Assembly (NCBI RefSeq): GCF_019929665.1 | Contig: NZ_JAHZPZ010000002.1 | Location: 310,001-374,000, forward strand | DNA from: Streptococcus infantis | GTDB lineage: Bacteria > Bacillota > Bacilli > Lactobacillales > Streptococcaceae | DNA: 64,000 nt | Direction: 5' to 3' | Shown: positions 1-10,774 of the stretch, in pieces | Numbering within the stretch: the stretch's first letter is position 1 | How the letters are laid out: each line of letters starts with the position of its first letter | The notes under the pieces: model-generated | Database searches by the model: none | What the model saw: the letters and a program-made list of their open reading frames with translations, nothing else | What the model was told of the DNA's origin: nothing | Made by a program: the position numbers and the translations under genes

Positions 1-386
1 TTTATCATCTGCTTCAAGACTGCTTGCGTCATGTTGAAGGCTCCCGTTAGATTGACTTTCAAGACCTTCTCAAAATCTTCTTCTGTCATCTTCAGCATGA
101 GAGTGTCTTGAGTAATCCCGGCGTTATTCACTAGGACGTCAACTGAACCTAGCTCTTCAATGGCTTGATCCACCATTCGTTTTGCATCCGTAAAATCAGA
201 AACATCACCAGAAATAGCAAGGACCTTCACCCCGTATGGTTTAAACTCGTCTAGAAGCTCCTCGGAGATCTCACCACGACTATTCAAGACAACGTTGGCT
301 CCCAAGCTGGCAAATTTATGAGCAATGGCAAGACCAATTCCTCGACTTGAGCCTGTAATAAAGACATTTTTCTGTTCTAGTTTCAT
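1..386 (-). CDS. fabG: 3-oxoacyl-ACP reductase FabG, 3' part outside window
   Basis: NADPH-dependent reduction of 3-oxoacyl-ACP to 3-hydroxyacyl-ACP in type II fatty-acid elongation, in the cytoplasm. About 128 N-terminal residues are visible. They show the SDR glycine-rich cofactor motif TGSSRGIG (residues 11-18) and the structural NNAG motif (87-90). The catalytic Ser-Tyr-Lys residues lie beyond the window edge. The ATG at 386 is preceded by AAAGGAGAAAA. It follows fabD by 32 bp in the same orientation, so it is co-transcribed with the fab cluster. Confidence 0.95.
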   Translation of the reverse strand, partial: MKLEQKNVFITGSSRGIGLAIAHKFASLGANVVLNSRGEISEELLDEFKPYGVKVLAISGDVSDFTDAKRMVDQAIEELGSVDVLVNNAGITQDTLMLKMTEEDFEKVLKVNLTGAFNMTQAVLKQMI

Positions 387-418
387 TTTTCTCCTTTCAG
401 AACTTCTATCATCCTGAT

Positions 419-1339
419 CTAATTTTCTAAGAGTGCTTGTAAACTTGCTTGATCTTCCACATTTGCAAGTTGAGCAGTTTTATCAATCTTTTTAACAAAT
501 CCTGACAAGACTTTCCCAGGACCGATCTCGATAAAACGTGTCACACCAGCTTCTTGCATAACTGCAATGCTTTCATAGAAACGAACAGGTTCCTTGACTT
601 GACGAGTCAAGAGTTCTGCAATTCGTTCTTTTTCCATGACTTTTGCTTCTGTATTACCAACAAGGGGACAAGCAAAGTCATTAAACTCAACATCTTCTAG
701 GACTTGAGCTAATTTTTGACTAGCAGATTCCAATAAAGCTGTATGGAAAGGTCCAGAAACATTTAGCGGAATTAAGCGTTTTGCTCCTGCTTCTTGCAAG
801 AGTTCAACTGCACGATCCACAGCAACCACCTCACCACCAATAACAATTTGACTTGGGGTATTGTAGTTAGCTGGAGTCACAACACCAAGTTGAGAAGCTT
901 CTTGACAAGCTTGTTCAATAACTTCAACTGGAGTATTGAGCACGGCTACCATTTTACCAGACCCTGCAGGTGCTGCTTCTTCCATATAAGCTCCACGCTT
1001 AGCAACTAGAGCCACCGCATCTTCAAAATCCAAGACGCCACTAGCTACAAGGGCAGAATATTCACCAAGAGACAGGCCTGCCACTATATCTGGTTGGTAA
1101 CCTTTCTCCTTTAGTAATCGGTAAATGGCAACGGATGTAGCCAAAATAGCTGGTTGTGTGTAACGAGTCTGATTTAGCTTCGTTTCATCGTTATCAATCA
1201 AGTCACGAAGATCATAACCTAAGACTTGGCTAGCTTGGTCGATTGTTTCCTTGACGATAGCATATTGGTCGTATAGTTCACGTCCCATTCCAAGGTACTG
1301 GGCTCCTTGACCTGCAAATAGAAAGGCTGTTTTAGTCAT
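419..1339 (-). CDS. fabD: Malonyl-CoA:ACP transacylase FabD
   Basis: Transfers the malonyl group from CoA to acyl carrier protein, supplying two-carbon units for fatty-acid elongation. The 306-residue protein has the GQGAQ oxyanion motif (10-14), nucleophile Ser90 in GLSLG and catalytic His199 in GPFHT. The ATG at 1339 is chosen over upstream in-frame starts because it gives the family N-terminus MTKTAFLFAGQG. It overlaps the 3' end of fabK by 8 bp, indicating translational coupling. Confidence 0.97.
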   Translation of the reverse strand: MTKTAFLFAGQGAQYLGMGRELYDQYAIVKETIDQASQVLGYDLRDLIDNDETKLNQTRYTQPAILATSVAIYRLLKEKGYQPDIVAGLSLGEYSALVASGVLDFEDAVALVAKRGAYMEEAAPAGSGKMVAVLNTPVEVIEQACQEASQLGVVTPANYNTPSQIVIGGEVVAVDRAVELLQEAGAKRLIPLNVSGPFHTALLESASQKLAQVLEDVEFNDFACPLVGNTEAKVMEKERIAELLTRQVKEPVRFYESIAVMQEAGVTRFIEIGPGKVLSGFVKKIDKTAQLANVEDQASLQALLEN

Positions 1340-2306
1340 TTCTTGTAACTCCTGCCCAACGAGCGGCTTCTTTTTGAATTTTCTCAGCTGCACCATAGTA
1401 GATATCTTTTAAGATTTCTTCAACTGTTTCTTCTTTCGATACCAAACCTGCAATCTGGCCGGCCATTACTGAACCGCCATCCACATCACCATGGACAACA
1501 GCCTTAGCTAAGGCTCCAGCGCCCATTTGTTCAAAGATTTCTAAGTCTGGATTTTCTTGTTTAAAGGCATCTTTTTCAGCTTGCTCGAAATCACGAGTCA
1601 ATTGATTTTTGATGGCACGAACTGCGTGACCAAAATGTTGTGCTGAAATAGTTGTATCAATATCACGAGCTTTTAAAATCTTAGCTTTGTAGTTTGGATG
1701 AGCATTTGATTCTTTAGCAACTACAAAACGAGTTCCTACTTGCACAGCTTCCGCACCAAGCATAAATCCAGCAGCAGCTCCCTCACCGTCTGCAATACCA
1801 CCTGCAGCGATAACAGGAATTGAAACAGCCGCCGCAACTTGACGAACCAAGGTCATGGTTGTTAATTTACCAATGTGTCCACCGGCTTCCATACCTTCAC
1901 AAATGACAGCATCTGCACCGATTTTTTCCATACGTTTAGCCAAAGCTACGCTAGGAACTACAGGAATAACGGTGATTCCTGCTTCATGAAATCGATCCAT
2001 ATATTTACTTGGGTTCCCTGCACCAGTTGTGACTACCTTAACCCCTTCTTCAATAACGAGGTCAACAATATCATCAACAAATGGAGACAAGAGCATGATA
2101 TTGACACCAAAAGGCTTGTCTGTTAAAGATTTAATCTTATCGATGTTGGCTTTAACCACTTCTTTAGGTGCGTTTCCTCCACCAATGACTCCGAGACCAC
2201 CAGCTTTTGAAACAGCTCCAGCCAAATCGCCATCTGCTACCCAGGCCATTCCACCTTGGAAGATAGGATATTTAATATTTAATAATTCAGTGATACGTGT
2301 TTTCAT
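1332..2306 (-). CDS. fabK: Enoyl-ACP reductase II FabK (FMN-dependent)
   Basis: Catalyses the last reduction of each fatty-acid elongation cycle using FMN and NADH. The 324-residue TIM-barrel protein shows the GGHIG motif (142-146, His144 catalytic in the family) and the phosphate-binding AAGGIADG (167-174). FabK is the triclosan-tolerant replacement of FabI; no fabI is visible here. A promoter with a FabT operator lies in the 116-bp gap upstream, so fabK-fabD-fabG and later genes form a separately regulated transcript. An RBS (GGAGG) lies just before the ATG. Confidence 0.97.
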   Translation of the reverse strand: MKTRITELLNIKYPIFQGGMAWVADGDLAGAVSKAGGLGVIGGGNAPKEVVKANIDKIKSLTDKPFGVNIMLLSPFVDDIVDLVIEEGVKVVTTGAGNPSKYMDRFHEAGITVIPVVPSVALAKRMEKIGADAVICEGMEAGGHIGKLTTMTLVRQVAAAVSIPVIAAGGIADGEGAAAGFMLGAEAVQVGTRFVVAKESNAHPNYKAKILKARDIDTTISAQHFGHAVRAIKNQLTRDFEQAEKDAFKQENPDLEIFEQMGAGALAKAVVHGDVDGGSVMAGQIAGLVSKEETVEEILKDIYYGAAEKIQKEAARWAGVTRND

Positions 2307-2351
2307 ATTGCCTCCATAAGTCTTGCTTACGTAATAGTTCGACTTTATTAT

Positions 2352-2368
2352 AATTTGACGGTCAAACT
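2352..2368 (-). promoter_or_regulatory. FabT operator upstream of fabK
   Basis: Read on the minus strand the site is AGTTTGACCGTCAAATT, a near-perfect palindrome matching the recalled FabT consensus (TTTGA, central bases, TCAAA). A -10-like TATAAT (2347-2352) overlaps its downstream edge, so bound FabT would block polymerase. FabT with acyl-ACP is known to repress this cluster in pneumococcus. Confidence 0.8.
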
Positions 2369-2379
2369 ATTACCTAAAC

Positions 2380-2400
2380 AAGAGGGAGCGGGTCTCCCCT
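2380..2400 (-). terminator. Possible weak attenuator after acpP
   Basis: On the minus strand GGGAG, a 5-nt loop and CTCCC form a 5-bp stem followed by TCTTGTTT. The U tract is imperfect, so partial read-through from acpP into fabK is more likely than full termination. It lies just upstream of the fabK promoter. Confidence 0.35.
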
Positions 2401-2422
2401 ACTCCTTCTTTATTTATTCTAA

Positions 2423-2647
2423 TTATTTAGTTTGCTCTTCAACGTAAGCAACCAAGTCGCCAACTGTTTTCAAGTTGTCTTCAGCTTCGATTTGGATATC
2501 AAAAGCGTCTTCAATTTCTGAGATTACTTGGAACAAGTCCAATGAATCTGCATCCAAATCATCAAAAGTAGATTCAAGTGTTACTTCTGATGCATCTTTT
2601 CCGAGTTCTTCAACGATAATTTCTTGTACTTTTTCAAATACTGCCAT
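2423..2647 (-). CDS. acpP: Acyl carrier protein AcpP
   Basis: Carries growing acyl chains on a 4'-phosphopantetheine arm in fatty-acid synthesis. The 74-residue acidic protein has the DADSLDL motif with the modified Ser35. It lies between fabH and fabK, the normal position for the streptococcal fab cluster copy. The leader between fabH and acpP (2648-2705) holds a small hairpin (ATGTG/CACAT) before the AAAGGAG RBS. The recalled family length is about 74-77 residues, so it is complete. Confidence 0.96.
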   Translation of the reverse strand: MAVFEKVQEIIVEELGKDASEVTLESTFDDLDADSLDLFQVISEIEDAFDIQIEAEDNLKTVGDLVAYVEEQTK

Positions 2648-2705
2648 GATAGACTCCTTTAAAATAAATAGTTTTTTTATAACAATGTGATCACCACATG
2701 ATTAC

Positions 2706-3680
2706 CTAAATTGTAACAATAAGTGTGCCCCATGTCAAACCTCCACCGAAACCTGACAAGAGAATTTTTTGGCTACCATCCAAATGGATGAGTCCTTCTT
2801 CTACACACTCAGAAAGTAAAATCGGGATACTTGCCGCACTAGTATTTCCATACTTCATCATATTAGCAGGAAGCTTGTCACGATCGACACCGATTTTTTT
2901 AGCCATCTTATCTAAAATTCGAATATTCGCTTGATGAAGCAAGAGATAATCGAGTTCATCTGCTGATATTGGACTTTTTTCGATGGTCTGTTTAATAGAT
3001 TTAGCCACGTCTCGAATTGCAAAGTCAAAAACTGCTCTCCCATCCATTTTCAAGAAAACATCTGGTTCTTCTTGAATCGAAAATGGTGAAATCAATCCTG
3101 TCTGTCCATAAGTGAGACACTCACCACGAGAACCATCGCTATTGAGACTTTCAGCTAAGAAATGTTTTTGGTCACTTGCCTCAAGTAGTACACCACCAGC
3201 TCCATCTCCGAACAAGACAGCTGTTGAGCGGTCAGACCAATCCAAAGATTTTGACATGGTCTCACTACCGATAACCAACCCCTTACGATATGTTCCTGAA
3301 GAAATGAACTTTTCTGCAGTCGATAGGGCAAAAACAAACCCACTACAAGCAGCTGTTAAATCATAGGCAAAAGCCTTATGAGCGCCAATCTTTGCCTGAA
3401 CACGAGCTGCGGTTGAGGGCATCATTGAGTCAGGTGTCATAGTCGCTATAATGATGAAATCTAGCTCTTCAGCAGAAATCCCTGCCTTCTCTAGAAGTTG
3501 TTTTGCAACCTCTGTAGCCAAATCTCCTGTTGATTCTGTCTTAGAAATATGGCGTTCTTTAATCCCTGTCCGACTTGAAATCCATTCATCACTCGTATCC
3601 ATGACCTGAGCCAAGTCTTCGTTAGTGATAATCTGCTCTGGAGCATAATGAGCGACCTGGCTTATTTTTGCAAAAGCCAT
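2706..3680 (-). CDS. fabH: 3-oxoacyl-ACP synthase III FabH
   Basis: Starts fatty-acid synthesis by condensing an acyl-CoA primer with malonyl-ACP. The 324-residue thiolase-fold protein carries the catalytic triad Cys112 (TAACSGF), His249 (LHQAN) and Asn279 (YGNTS). Its start codon overlaps the fabT stop codon by one base (TAATG), a coupling arrangement that makes fabT and fabH one transcript. Next downstream is acpP. Confidence 0.97.
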   Translation of the reverse strand: MAFAKISQVAHYAPEQIITNEDLAQVMDTSDEWISSRTGIKERHISKTESTGDLATEVAKQLLEKAGISAEELDFIIIATMTPDSMMPSTAARVQAKIGAHKAFAYDLTAACSGFVFALSTAEKFISSGTYRKGLVIGSETMSKSLDWSDRSTAVLFGDGAGGVLLEASDQKHFLAESLNSDGSRGECLTYGQTGLISPFSIQEEPDVFLKMDGRAVFDFAIRDVAKSIKQTIEKSPISADELDYLLLHQANIRILDKMAKKIGVDRDKLPANMMKYGNTSAASIPILLSECVEEGLIHLDGSQKILLSGFGGGLTWGTLIVTI

Positions 3681-4114
3681 TACTTCAAATCCTCCAAAAA
3701 GTGATAAAGATTAGTTAACCCTTTTCCCATAACTTCAATCTCTTCAGGACTCATGCCCTCGATAATTCTTTCGACCATGGCCTTATGGAAACGTTTATGA
3801 AGACGGTGAACGAGACGACCTTTCTTTGTCAAATGCAGATGTACTACACGACGATCTTGATCTGAACGGATACGTTCGATGTATCCTTTTCTCTCCAAAT
3901 TGTTTAAACTCGTTGTCACTGTCCCTAGAGTTACCATCAACTCTTTGGAAACTTGACTCGGAGTCACTTCTGGATACTTACCGATAACATCAATCGTGTG
4001 CATTTCTTTGATAGAGATGTCTTTGAAACGACTACCTCGCAAACTTACTTCCTCGATCACTAGGACGTTGTTAAAAATTGATGTTAAATAATCATTGACT
4101 TGTTGGTAGTCCAT
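3680..4114 (-). CDS. fabT: MarR-family regulator FabT
   Basis: Represses the fatty-acid synthesis genes with long acyl-ACP as co-repressor. The 144-residue winged-helix protein has the recognition helix around [20 protein letters not shown] and the wing [13 protein letters not shown]. The ATG at 4114 is selected because it is preceded by AAAGGAGGGAAGAG and gives the family N-terminus MDYQQVN; the longer open frame reaches into fabM and is not a real start. It has its own promoter and an operator for itself, so it is autoregulated. Confidence 0.96.
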   Translation of the reverse strand: MDYQQVNDYLTSIFNNVLVIEEVSLRGSRFKDISIKEMHTIDVIGKYPEVTPSQVSKELMVTLGTVTTSLNNLERKGYIERIRSDQDRRVVHLHLTKKGRLVHRLHKRFHKAMVERIIEGMSPEEIEVMGKGLTNLYHFLEDLK

Positions 4115-4141
4115 TTCTCTTCCCTCCTTTATCAAAAAAAG

Positions 4142-4154
4142 TTTAATAATCAAA
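4142..4154 (-). promoter_or_regulatory. FabT operator in the fabT leader
   Basis: On the minus strand the site is TTTGATTATTAAA, 12 of 13 positions equal to the recalled FabT consensus TTTGATTATCAAA. It lies just downstream of the fabT promoter -10 box, consistent with autorepression. Confidence 0.75.
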
Positions 4155-4169
4155 ACATTTGACAAGAAA

Positions 4170-4198
4170 AGTATATCAAACTTCAAAGAATAGTGCAA
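4170..4198 (-). promoter_or_regulatory. fabT promoter
   Basis: Minus-strand -35 TTGCAC (4193-4198) and -10 TATACT (4170-4175) are separated by exactly 17 bp. The promoter lies in the 91-bp gap between fabM and fabT, so fabM and fabT-fabH-acpP can be transcribed separately. Confidence 0.8.
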
Positions 4199-4205
4199 GT
4201 ATTTT

Positions 4206-4991
4206 TTATTTCCCGATAAATTTTGGACGTCTTCTTTCAGAATGTGCACGAACACCTTCTTTAAAATCTTCCGTATAGGATAGTGATTTTTGTAGTTCCA
4301 ATTCAAGCTGAGCATATTCATGCCACTGCTTGAACTCACTTTCCCAAACAAGTTTCTTAATCGCAGCATAGGAATTTGAAGAACCACGTCTCAACTTCTT
4401 CAACAATTGTTCTCTAGTTTTCTCTAATTGTTCACTAGTACATAGACGATATAGAGCTCCTGCCTCCATTGCCTTTTCAGCGGTGAAAGCTTCTCCAGTC
4501 ATAGCTAATTGAGTTGCTCTAGTTGCACCGAGCGATCTTGTCAGCAAGAATAATCCACCCGCGTCAGGAGCCAATCCTACACCTACAAAAGCCTGGATAA
4601 ATTTAGACTTGTCAGATGCGATACAGAAATCAACTGCCAAGGCCATATTGGCTGCAGCTCCAGCAACTGCTCCATCCACCTCCATGATAACAGGTTTAGG
4701 AATCTGTTTAATCTTATAAGAAATAGTATTGACCAATTCAGCAATTCGAGTTAAGGAATCAATATCATCCTCATCTACAGCACGTTTCATTTCAACTAAA
4801 TCGCCACCAACAGAAAACACCTTACCAGCAGCATTGATGAGAATAAATGAAACAGAATCGTCTTTTTCAGCTAATTCCAGTGCTTCTAAAATTTCTTCAC
4901 ACATAGGAATATGGAAACCATTTGCCACCTCGGGACGATTTAAAGTAATCACCGCTAAATCGTCTTGAATTTGAAAGATAATATGATTCAT
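4206..4991 (-). CDS. fabM: Enoyl-ACP isomerase FabM
   Basis: Isomerises trans-2 to cis-3 enoyl-ACP, giving the unsaturated fatty acids of streptococci. The 261-residue crotonase-fold protein has the oxyanion-hole segments [12 protein letters not shown] and [12 protein letters not shown]. The ATG at 4991 is preferred to an in-frame GTG at 4997 because AAAGGAG lies 5 bp before it. It is the first gene of the fab cluster in this orientation. Confidence 0.94.
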   Translation of the reverse strand: MNHIIFQIQDDLAVITLNRPEVANGFHIPMCEEILEALELAEKDDSVSFILINAAGKVFSVGGDLVEMKRAVDEDDIDSLTRIAELVNTISYKIKQIPKPVIMEVDGAVAGAAANMALAVDFCIASDKSKFIQAFVGVGLAPDAGGLFLLTRSLGATRATQLAMTGEAFTAEKAMEAGALYRLCTSEQLEKTREQLLKKLRRGSSNSYAAIKKLVWESEFKQWHEYAQLELELQKSLSYTEDFKEGVRAHSERRRPKFIGK

Positions 4992-5037
4992 AGCCACTCC
5001 TTTAATTTAAAAAGCTGATTAATTTTTTTATCTTCAA

Positions 5038-5066
5038 AGTATATCTTTTTCTTGTTTATAAGACAA
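5038..5066 (-). promoter_or_regulatory. fabM promoter
   Basis: Minus-strand -35 TTGTCT (5061-5066), 17-bp spacer and -10 TATACT (5038-5043). It lies directly downstream of the terminator of the neighbouring hypothetical gene. No clear FabT palindrome is seen here. Confidence 0.7.
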
Positions 5067-5102
5067 GAGAAAAATCGACCGAAAGTGTCTCGGCCGATTT
5101 TA
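5066..5102 (-). terminator. Terminator of the secreted hypothetical gene
   Basis: On the minus strand AAATCGGCCGA pairs with TCGGTCGATTT across a short loop, with one mismatch, followed by TTTTCTC. It overlaps the stop codon region of the gene ending at 5100 and separates it from the fabM promoter. Confidence 0.75.
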
Positions 5103-5660
5103 AAACCTTAGTTTGGTCTCTAAAAATACAGGAAAACCAGTACTTGTATCATCAATGAAATCATAAATCACTTCAAGCATTCGTCCTCCTTCTCTCTGAT
5201 AGAGCTGTTCTTGGTTGGACCCTTTATAGTAGAATTCTCCTGAAACCATGTAAAAAATACGATTTGGATCTTCAAGGTAGGCAAAAAGATTGCCTGTAAA
5301 AGGAGCTTCCTTGTCTCCGTCCTTGTTAACCAGACTTGTAGCTAAGAGTTTCGTGATTCCTCTATATTGTCCACTTTCATCTGTTCGACAATAAAACTTG
5401 ACTCTAGCTTCATAGTTAGGATTGACGATAAGCTTTTCAGAGAGAATTCGATAGTTCCTTGCCTTACTATCTGACAAGCCGATAGATAAGATAATTTTAG
5501 CCCTCTCAACTGAAATCTGACGCTCCTGCGCATACCCCATCGCTAATTCTTCTCCGGTCAAACGACCACTGGGAAGAGGATGAGACCTTGCTCCGATATT
5601 TGTAGGAATCATCACGAAGGTAAGGACTAGTAAGATTAAACAAACCACTCTTTTAATCAT
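5100..5660 (-). CDS. Conserved secreted hypothetical protein
   Basis: 186 residues with an N-terminal signal peptide (about residues 1-24; basic MIKR, then a hydrophobic stretch, then NIGARS). The mature part is a mixed alpha/beta sequence with aromatic-rich strands (MVSGEFYYKG, VYDFIDD-like segment near the end). I do not recognise a functional family. It has its own promoter and terminator, so it is monocistronic. A homolog is recalled at the same position, between fabM and aspartate kinase, in pneumococcus. A substrate or role cannot be inferred. Confidence 0.75.
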   Translation of the reverse strand: MIKRVVCLILLVLTFVMIPTNIGARSHPLPSGRLTGEELAMGYAQERQISVERAKIILSIGLSDSKARNYRILSEKLIVNPNYEARVKFYCRTDESGQYRGITKLLATSLVNKDGDKEAPFTGNLFAYLEDPNRIFYMVSGEFYYKGSNQEQLYQREGGRMLEVIYDFIDDTSTGFPVFLETKLRF

Positions 5661-5707
5661 CTTCCCCCAACTCCTTTCATTAGAAGAGTCTTTCCTCCTA
5701 CATCTTT

Positions 5708-5736
5708 ATTATAAGCTTTCCTGATGAGACTTTCAA
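5708..5736 (-). promoter_or_regulatory. Promoter of the secreted hypothetical gene
   Basis: Minus-strand -35 TTGAAA (5731-5736), 17-bp spacer, -10 TATAAT (5708-5713), pointing at the gene starting at 5660. Confidence 0.75.
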
Positions 5737-5761
5737 ACAATTGTATAGGATATTTTCCAGA

Positions 5762-5790
5762 TTGAAAAAAGCCCCTCTTTCTGCTATAAT
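5762..5790 (+). promoter_or_regulatory. Aspartate kinase promoter
   Basis: -35 TTGAAA (5762-5767), 17-bp spacer and TATAAT (5785-5790) with an extended -10 TG at 5782-5783. The start codon follows about 30 bp downstream after TAGGAG. Confidence 0.8.
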
Positions 5791-5819
5791 CGTATAAAAT
5801 ACTTACTTTAGGAGTTTTT

Positions 5820-7184
5820 ATGAAGGTTGTAAAATTTGGGGGAAGTTCACTTGCCTCTGCTAGTCAGTTAGAAAAAGTTTTAAATATTGTAAAGAGCGAT
5901 CCTGAACGACGTTTTGTAGTTGTTTCTGCTCCAGGAAAACGAGATTCTGAAGATACAAAGGTAACAGATGCCTTAATTAAATACTACCGTGACTATGTTG
6001 CTGGAAATGATATTAGTAAAAGTCAAAACTGGATTATCGAACGCTATGCTGCCATGGTCAGTGAATTAAAACTCAAACCAACAGTACTAGAGAAAATCTC
6101 AAAAAGTATCCGTTCTCTTGCGACCCTTCCGATTGAAGACAATGAGTTTCTTTACGATACTTTCTTGGCTGCGGGAGAAAATAATAACGCCAAACTCATT
6201 GCAGCTTACTTTAACCAAAATGGATTAGAGGCTCGCTATGTTCATCCGCGAGAAGCTGGTATTGTTGTAACAAGCGAACCTGGAAATGCTCGTATCATTC
6301 CTTCAAGTTATGACAAAATTGAAGAACTCAATAAAAGTCCAGAAGTTCTTGTTATCCCAGGTTTCTTTGGTGTCACTAAGGAAGATCAAATTTGTACCTT
6401 CTCTCGTGGTGGATCAGATATTACTGGTTCAATTATCGCAGCTGGAGTTAAAGCTGACCTTTATGAAAACTTTACTGATGTAGATGGAATCTTTGCTGCC
6501 CACCCTGGTATCATCCACCAACCACACTCGATTCCAGAATTAACCTACCGTGAGATGCGTGAGTTAGCCTATGCAGGTTTTTCTGTCCTTCACGATGAAG
6601 CCCTTCTCCCTGCCTATCGCGGAAAAATTCCTTTGGTTATCAAAAATACTAACAATCCTGACCATCCAGGTACTCGCATCGTCCTTCAACACAGCGATGA
6701 AAAATTCCCTGTAGTCGGAATTGCCAGCGATGCTGGATTTGTCAGCATCAATATGTCCAAGTACCTCATGAACCGCGAAGTTGGTTTTGGTCGTAAAGTA
6801 CTTCAAATTCTAGAAGATCTGAATATTGGTTGGGAACATATGCCAACTGGTATCGATGACCTATCTATCATCCTTCGTGAACGTGAACTCACACCAATCA
6901 AAGAAGAAGAAATCCTCCGTCAACTTGTTCAAAAAGCTGAAGTTGACCATGCTGAAATCGAACACGATCTCTCTATTATCATGATTGTTGGCGAAAAAAT
7001 GAAGAGTCATATCGGGGTAACTGCTACAGCTACTCGCGCACTTTCAGAAAACAAGATCAACATTCAAATGATGTCTCAAGGATCGAGCGAAGTTTCTATC
7101 ATGTTCGTAGTTCAAAAAGACCAAGAAAAAGCTGCTATCAAGGCTCTATACCATGCCTTTTTCGGTGAAAGTAAGGAAGATTAA
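5820..7184 (+). CDS. lysC: Aspartate kinase
   Basis: Phosphorylates aspartate, the entry step to lysine, threonine and methionine synthesis. The 454-residue protein has the KFGGSS motif (5-10), the amino-acid kinase domain (to about 290, with FSRGGSDITG) and two C-terminal ACT repeats for feedback control (VGEKMKSHIGVTATATRAL in the second). It is the single-domain class typical of streptococci, not fused to homoserine dehydrogenase. The ManO-like gene follows after 2 bp. The paralog symbol (lysC, thrA or yclM) is uncertain; the reaction is not. Confidence 0.92.
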   Translation: MKVVKFGGSSLASASQLEKVLNIVKSDPERRFVVVSAPGKRDSEDTKVTDALIKYYRDYVAGNDISKSQNWIIERYAAMVSELKLKPTVLEKISKSIRSLATLPIEDNEFLYDTFLAAGENNNAKLIAAYFNQNGLEARYVHPREAGIVVTSEPGNARIIPSSYDKIEELNKSPEVLVIPGFFGVTKEDQICTFSRGGSDITGSIIAAGVKADLYENFTDVDGIFAAHPGIIHQPHSIPELTYREMRELAYAGFSVLHDEALLPAYRGKIPLVIKNTNNPDHPGTRIVLQHSDEKFPVVGIASDAGFVSINMSKYLMNREVGFGRKVLQILEDLNIGWEHMPTGIDDLSIILRERELTPIKEEEILRQLVQKAEVDHAEIEHDLSIIMIVGEKMKSHIGVTATATRALSENKINIQMMSQGSSEVSIMFVVQKDQEKAAIKALYHAFFGESKED

Positions 7185-7186
7185 TC

Positions 7187-7558
7187 ATGGCACAATCTCT
7201 TAACAAGGTCATTGACATACAAACTACTGGAACTTCTTACCTCTCTATACAAGGAAAAGTTGGAAAATTTCTGGTAGGAGACCAAGCCTTGGAGTTTTAC
7301 TCGGATCGCAATATTGAGGATTATATTCAAATCCCATGGTCTAGCGTTAATCAAATCGGAGCCAATGTTTCAGGCCGTAAGGTTAGTCGTCATTTTGAAG
7401 TTTTTACAGACCAAGGAAAATTCCTCTTTGCCTCAAAAGACTCCGGAAAAATTCTTAAAATTGCTCGGGAAAAAATCGGAAATGAAAAGGTTGTGAAGCT
7501 TCCAACTCTACTCCAAATCATCGGTCGTAAAATTAAAAATCTATTTGCAAAAAAATAG
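7187..7558 (+). CDS. ManO-like protein (DUF956)
   Basis: 123 residues of beta-rich sequence with the DUF956 features GTSYLSIQGKVGKFLVGD and YIQIPWSSVNQIGANVSGRK, and a basic C-terminus. DUF956 (ManO) proteins are often linked to mannose-family PTS genes and are proposed regulators; no PTS gene is next to it here. It starts 2 bp after aspartate kinase and is probably co-transcribed with it. The serS promoter overlaps its 3' end. Confidence 0.8.
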   Translation: MAQSLNKVIDIQTTGTSYLSIQGKVGKFLVGDQALEFYSDRNIEDYIQIPWSSVNQIGANVSGRKVSRHFEVFTDQGKFLFASKDSGKILKIAREKIGNEKVVKLPTLLQIIGRKIKNLFAKK

Positions 7559-7573
7559 AAAGTTTAGTATAAT
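7545..7573 (+). promoter_or_regulatory. serS promoter
   Basis: -35 TTGCAA (7545-7550, inside the end of the upstream gene), 17-bp spacer, -10 TATAAT (7568-7573). It produces the roughly 190-nt T-box leader. Confidence 0.85.
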
Positions 7574-7579
7574 CATAGA

Positions 7580-7757
7580 AACGGATAAGTAGGTTATCCT
7601 CTTCTTCCAGAAAGTCTGCGGGTGCTGCGAGCAGATAGGAGAGATAGGTGAAATTCTACCGTTGTTTTAAATCAAATACAGAATCAAGTGCACACCTGTG
7701 AAGTTGGATGGAACCGTGGCTCTGCCACTCCAACGTTTTGACAGGTGTGCTTTTTTC
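7580..7757 (+). promoter_or_regulatory. T-box riboswitch (tRNA-Ser) of serS
   Basis: The leader senses uncharged tRNA-Ser and lets transcription continue. The conserved T-box core TGGAACCGTGG (7709-7719) sits inside an antiterminator formed by GTTGGA (7703-7708) with TCCAAC (7729-7734), plus GTGGC/GCCAC. The competing terminator is GCACACCTGT (7690-7699) pairing with ACAGGTGTGC (7741-7750), then TTTTTT. Stem I occupies the first part; TCT at 7655-7657 followed by a purine is my best candidate for the serine specifier codon, but that assignment is inference. Confidence 0.93.
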
Positions 7758-7771
7758 ATAAAGGAGTTTAT

Positions 7772-9046
7772 ATGCTAGATATCAAACGTATTCGTACAGA
7801 CTTTGATGCTGTCGCAGAAAAATTGGCTACACGTGGTGTAGATGCTGCTATCTTGAACGAGATGAAAGAAATCGATGCTAAACGTCGTGACATCTTGGTT
7901 AAGGTTGAAACCCTCAAGGCAGAGCGTAACACGGTTTCTGCTGAAATTGCTCAAGCTAAGCGCAACAAGGAAAATGCCGATGATAAGATTGCTGCCATGC
8001 AAACCCTATCTGCCGAAGTCAAAGCACTCGATGCAGAATTAGCTGAAATCGATGCTAAATTGACAGAATTTACCACTACTCTTCCAAACATCCCAGCTGA
8101 TAGTGTTCCTATTGGAGCAGACGAAGATGATAACGTAGAAGTTCGCCGTTGGGGAACTCCTCGTGAGTTTGACTTTGAACCAAAAGCCCACTGGGATCTC
8201 GGAGAAGACCTTGGTATTCTTGACTGGGAACGTGGTGGAAAAGTCACTGGAGCTCGTTTCCTCTTCTATAAAGGCCTCGGAGCTCGCTTAGAACGTGCCA
8301 TCTACAACTTTATGCTAGATGAGCATGGTAAGGAAGGTTATACTGAAGTCATCACCCCTTACATGGTTAACCATGATTCTATGTTTGGTACTGGCCAATA
8401 TCCAAAATTTAAGGAAGATACTTTTGAGATCAGCGATACCAACTATGTCCTCATTCCTACAGCTGAAGTTCCTCTAACTAACTACTACCGTGATGAAATT
8501 CTTGATGGTAAGGAACTGCCAATCTACTTTACTGCTATGAGTCCATCATTCCGTTCTGAAGCTGGTTCTGCTGGTCGCGATACTCGCGGTTTGATTCGTT
8601 TGCACCAATTCCACAAGGTAGAAATGGTGAAATTTACCAAACCTGAAGAATCATATGAAGAATTGGAGAAGATGACAGCTAACGCTGAAAACATCCTTCA
8701 AAAACTCAACTTGCCATACCGCGTAGTGGCTCTTTCTACAGGAGATATGGGCTTCTCAGCTGCTAAGACTTACGACTTGGAAGTTTGGATCCCAGCACAA
8801 AATACCTACCGTGAAATCTCAAGCTGTTCAAATACAGAAGATTTCCAAGCACGTCGTGCCCAAATTCGCTACCGTGATGAAGCCGATGGTAAGGTTAAAC
8901 TTCTCCACACCTTGAACGGTTCAGGACTTGCTGTTGGACGTACCGTTGCTGCTATTCTTGAAAACTATCAAAACGAAGATGGTTCTGTTACTATTCCTGA
9001 AGTCCTTCGTCCATACATGGGTGGAGCTGAAGTTATCAAACCATAA
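7772..9046 (+). CDS. serS: Seryl-tRNA synthetase
   Basis: Charges tRNA-Ser (and tRNA-Sec class acceptors in general). The 424-residue class II enzyme has an N-terminal coiled-coil arm (about 30-100), motif 2 [17 protein letters not shown] and motif 3 [16 protein letters not shown]. The ATG at 7772 is chosen because AAAGGAGTTTAT precedes it; an upstream in-frame GTG lies inside the leader terminator and is unlikely. Expression is controlled by the T-box leader. The length is that expected for the streptococcal enzyme. Confidence 0.97.
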   Translation: MLDIKRIRTDFDAVAEKLATRGVDAAILNEMKEIDAKRRDILVKVETLKAERNTVSAEIAQAKRNKENADDKIAAMQTLSAEVKALDAELAEIDAKLTEFTTTLPNIPADSVPIGADEDDNVEVRRWGTPREFDFEPKAHWDLGEDLGILDWERGGKVTGARFLFYKGLGARLERAIYNFMLDEHGKEGYTEVITPYMVNHDSMFGTGQYPKFKEDTFEISDTNYVLIPTAEVPLTNYYRDEILDGKELPIYFTAMSPSFRSEAGSAGRDTRGLIRLHQFHKVEMVKFTKPEESYEELEKMTANAENILQKLNLPYRVVALSTGDMGFSAAKTYDLEVWIPAQNTYREISSCSNTEDFQARRAQIRYRDEADGKVKLLHTLNGSGLAVGRTVAAILENYQNEDGSVTIPEVLRPYMGGAEVIKP

Positions 9047-9139
9047 AATAAACAAGAGGAAGCATAACTTCCTCTTTTGCATTTCATGTAAAAAAATAGG
9101 TAGAAAATCTTTCATCTCTACCTGTTATTTTTATATTCT

Positions 9140-10774
<1,635 letters not shown>

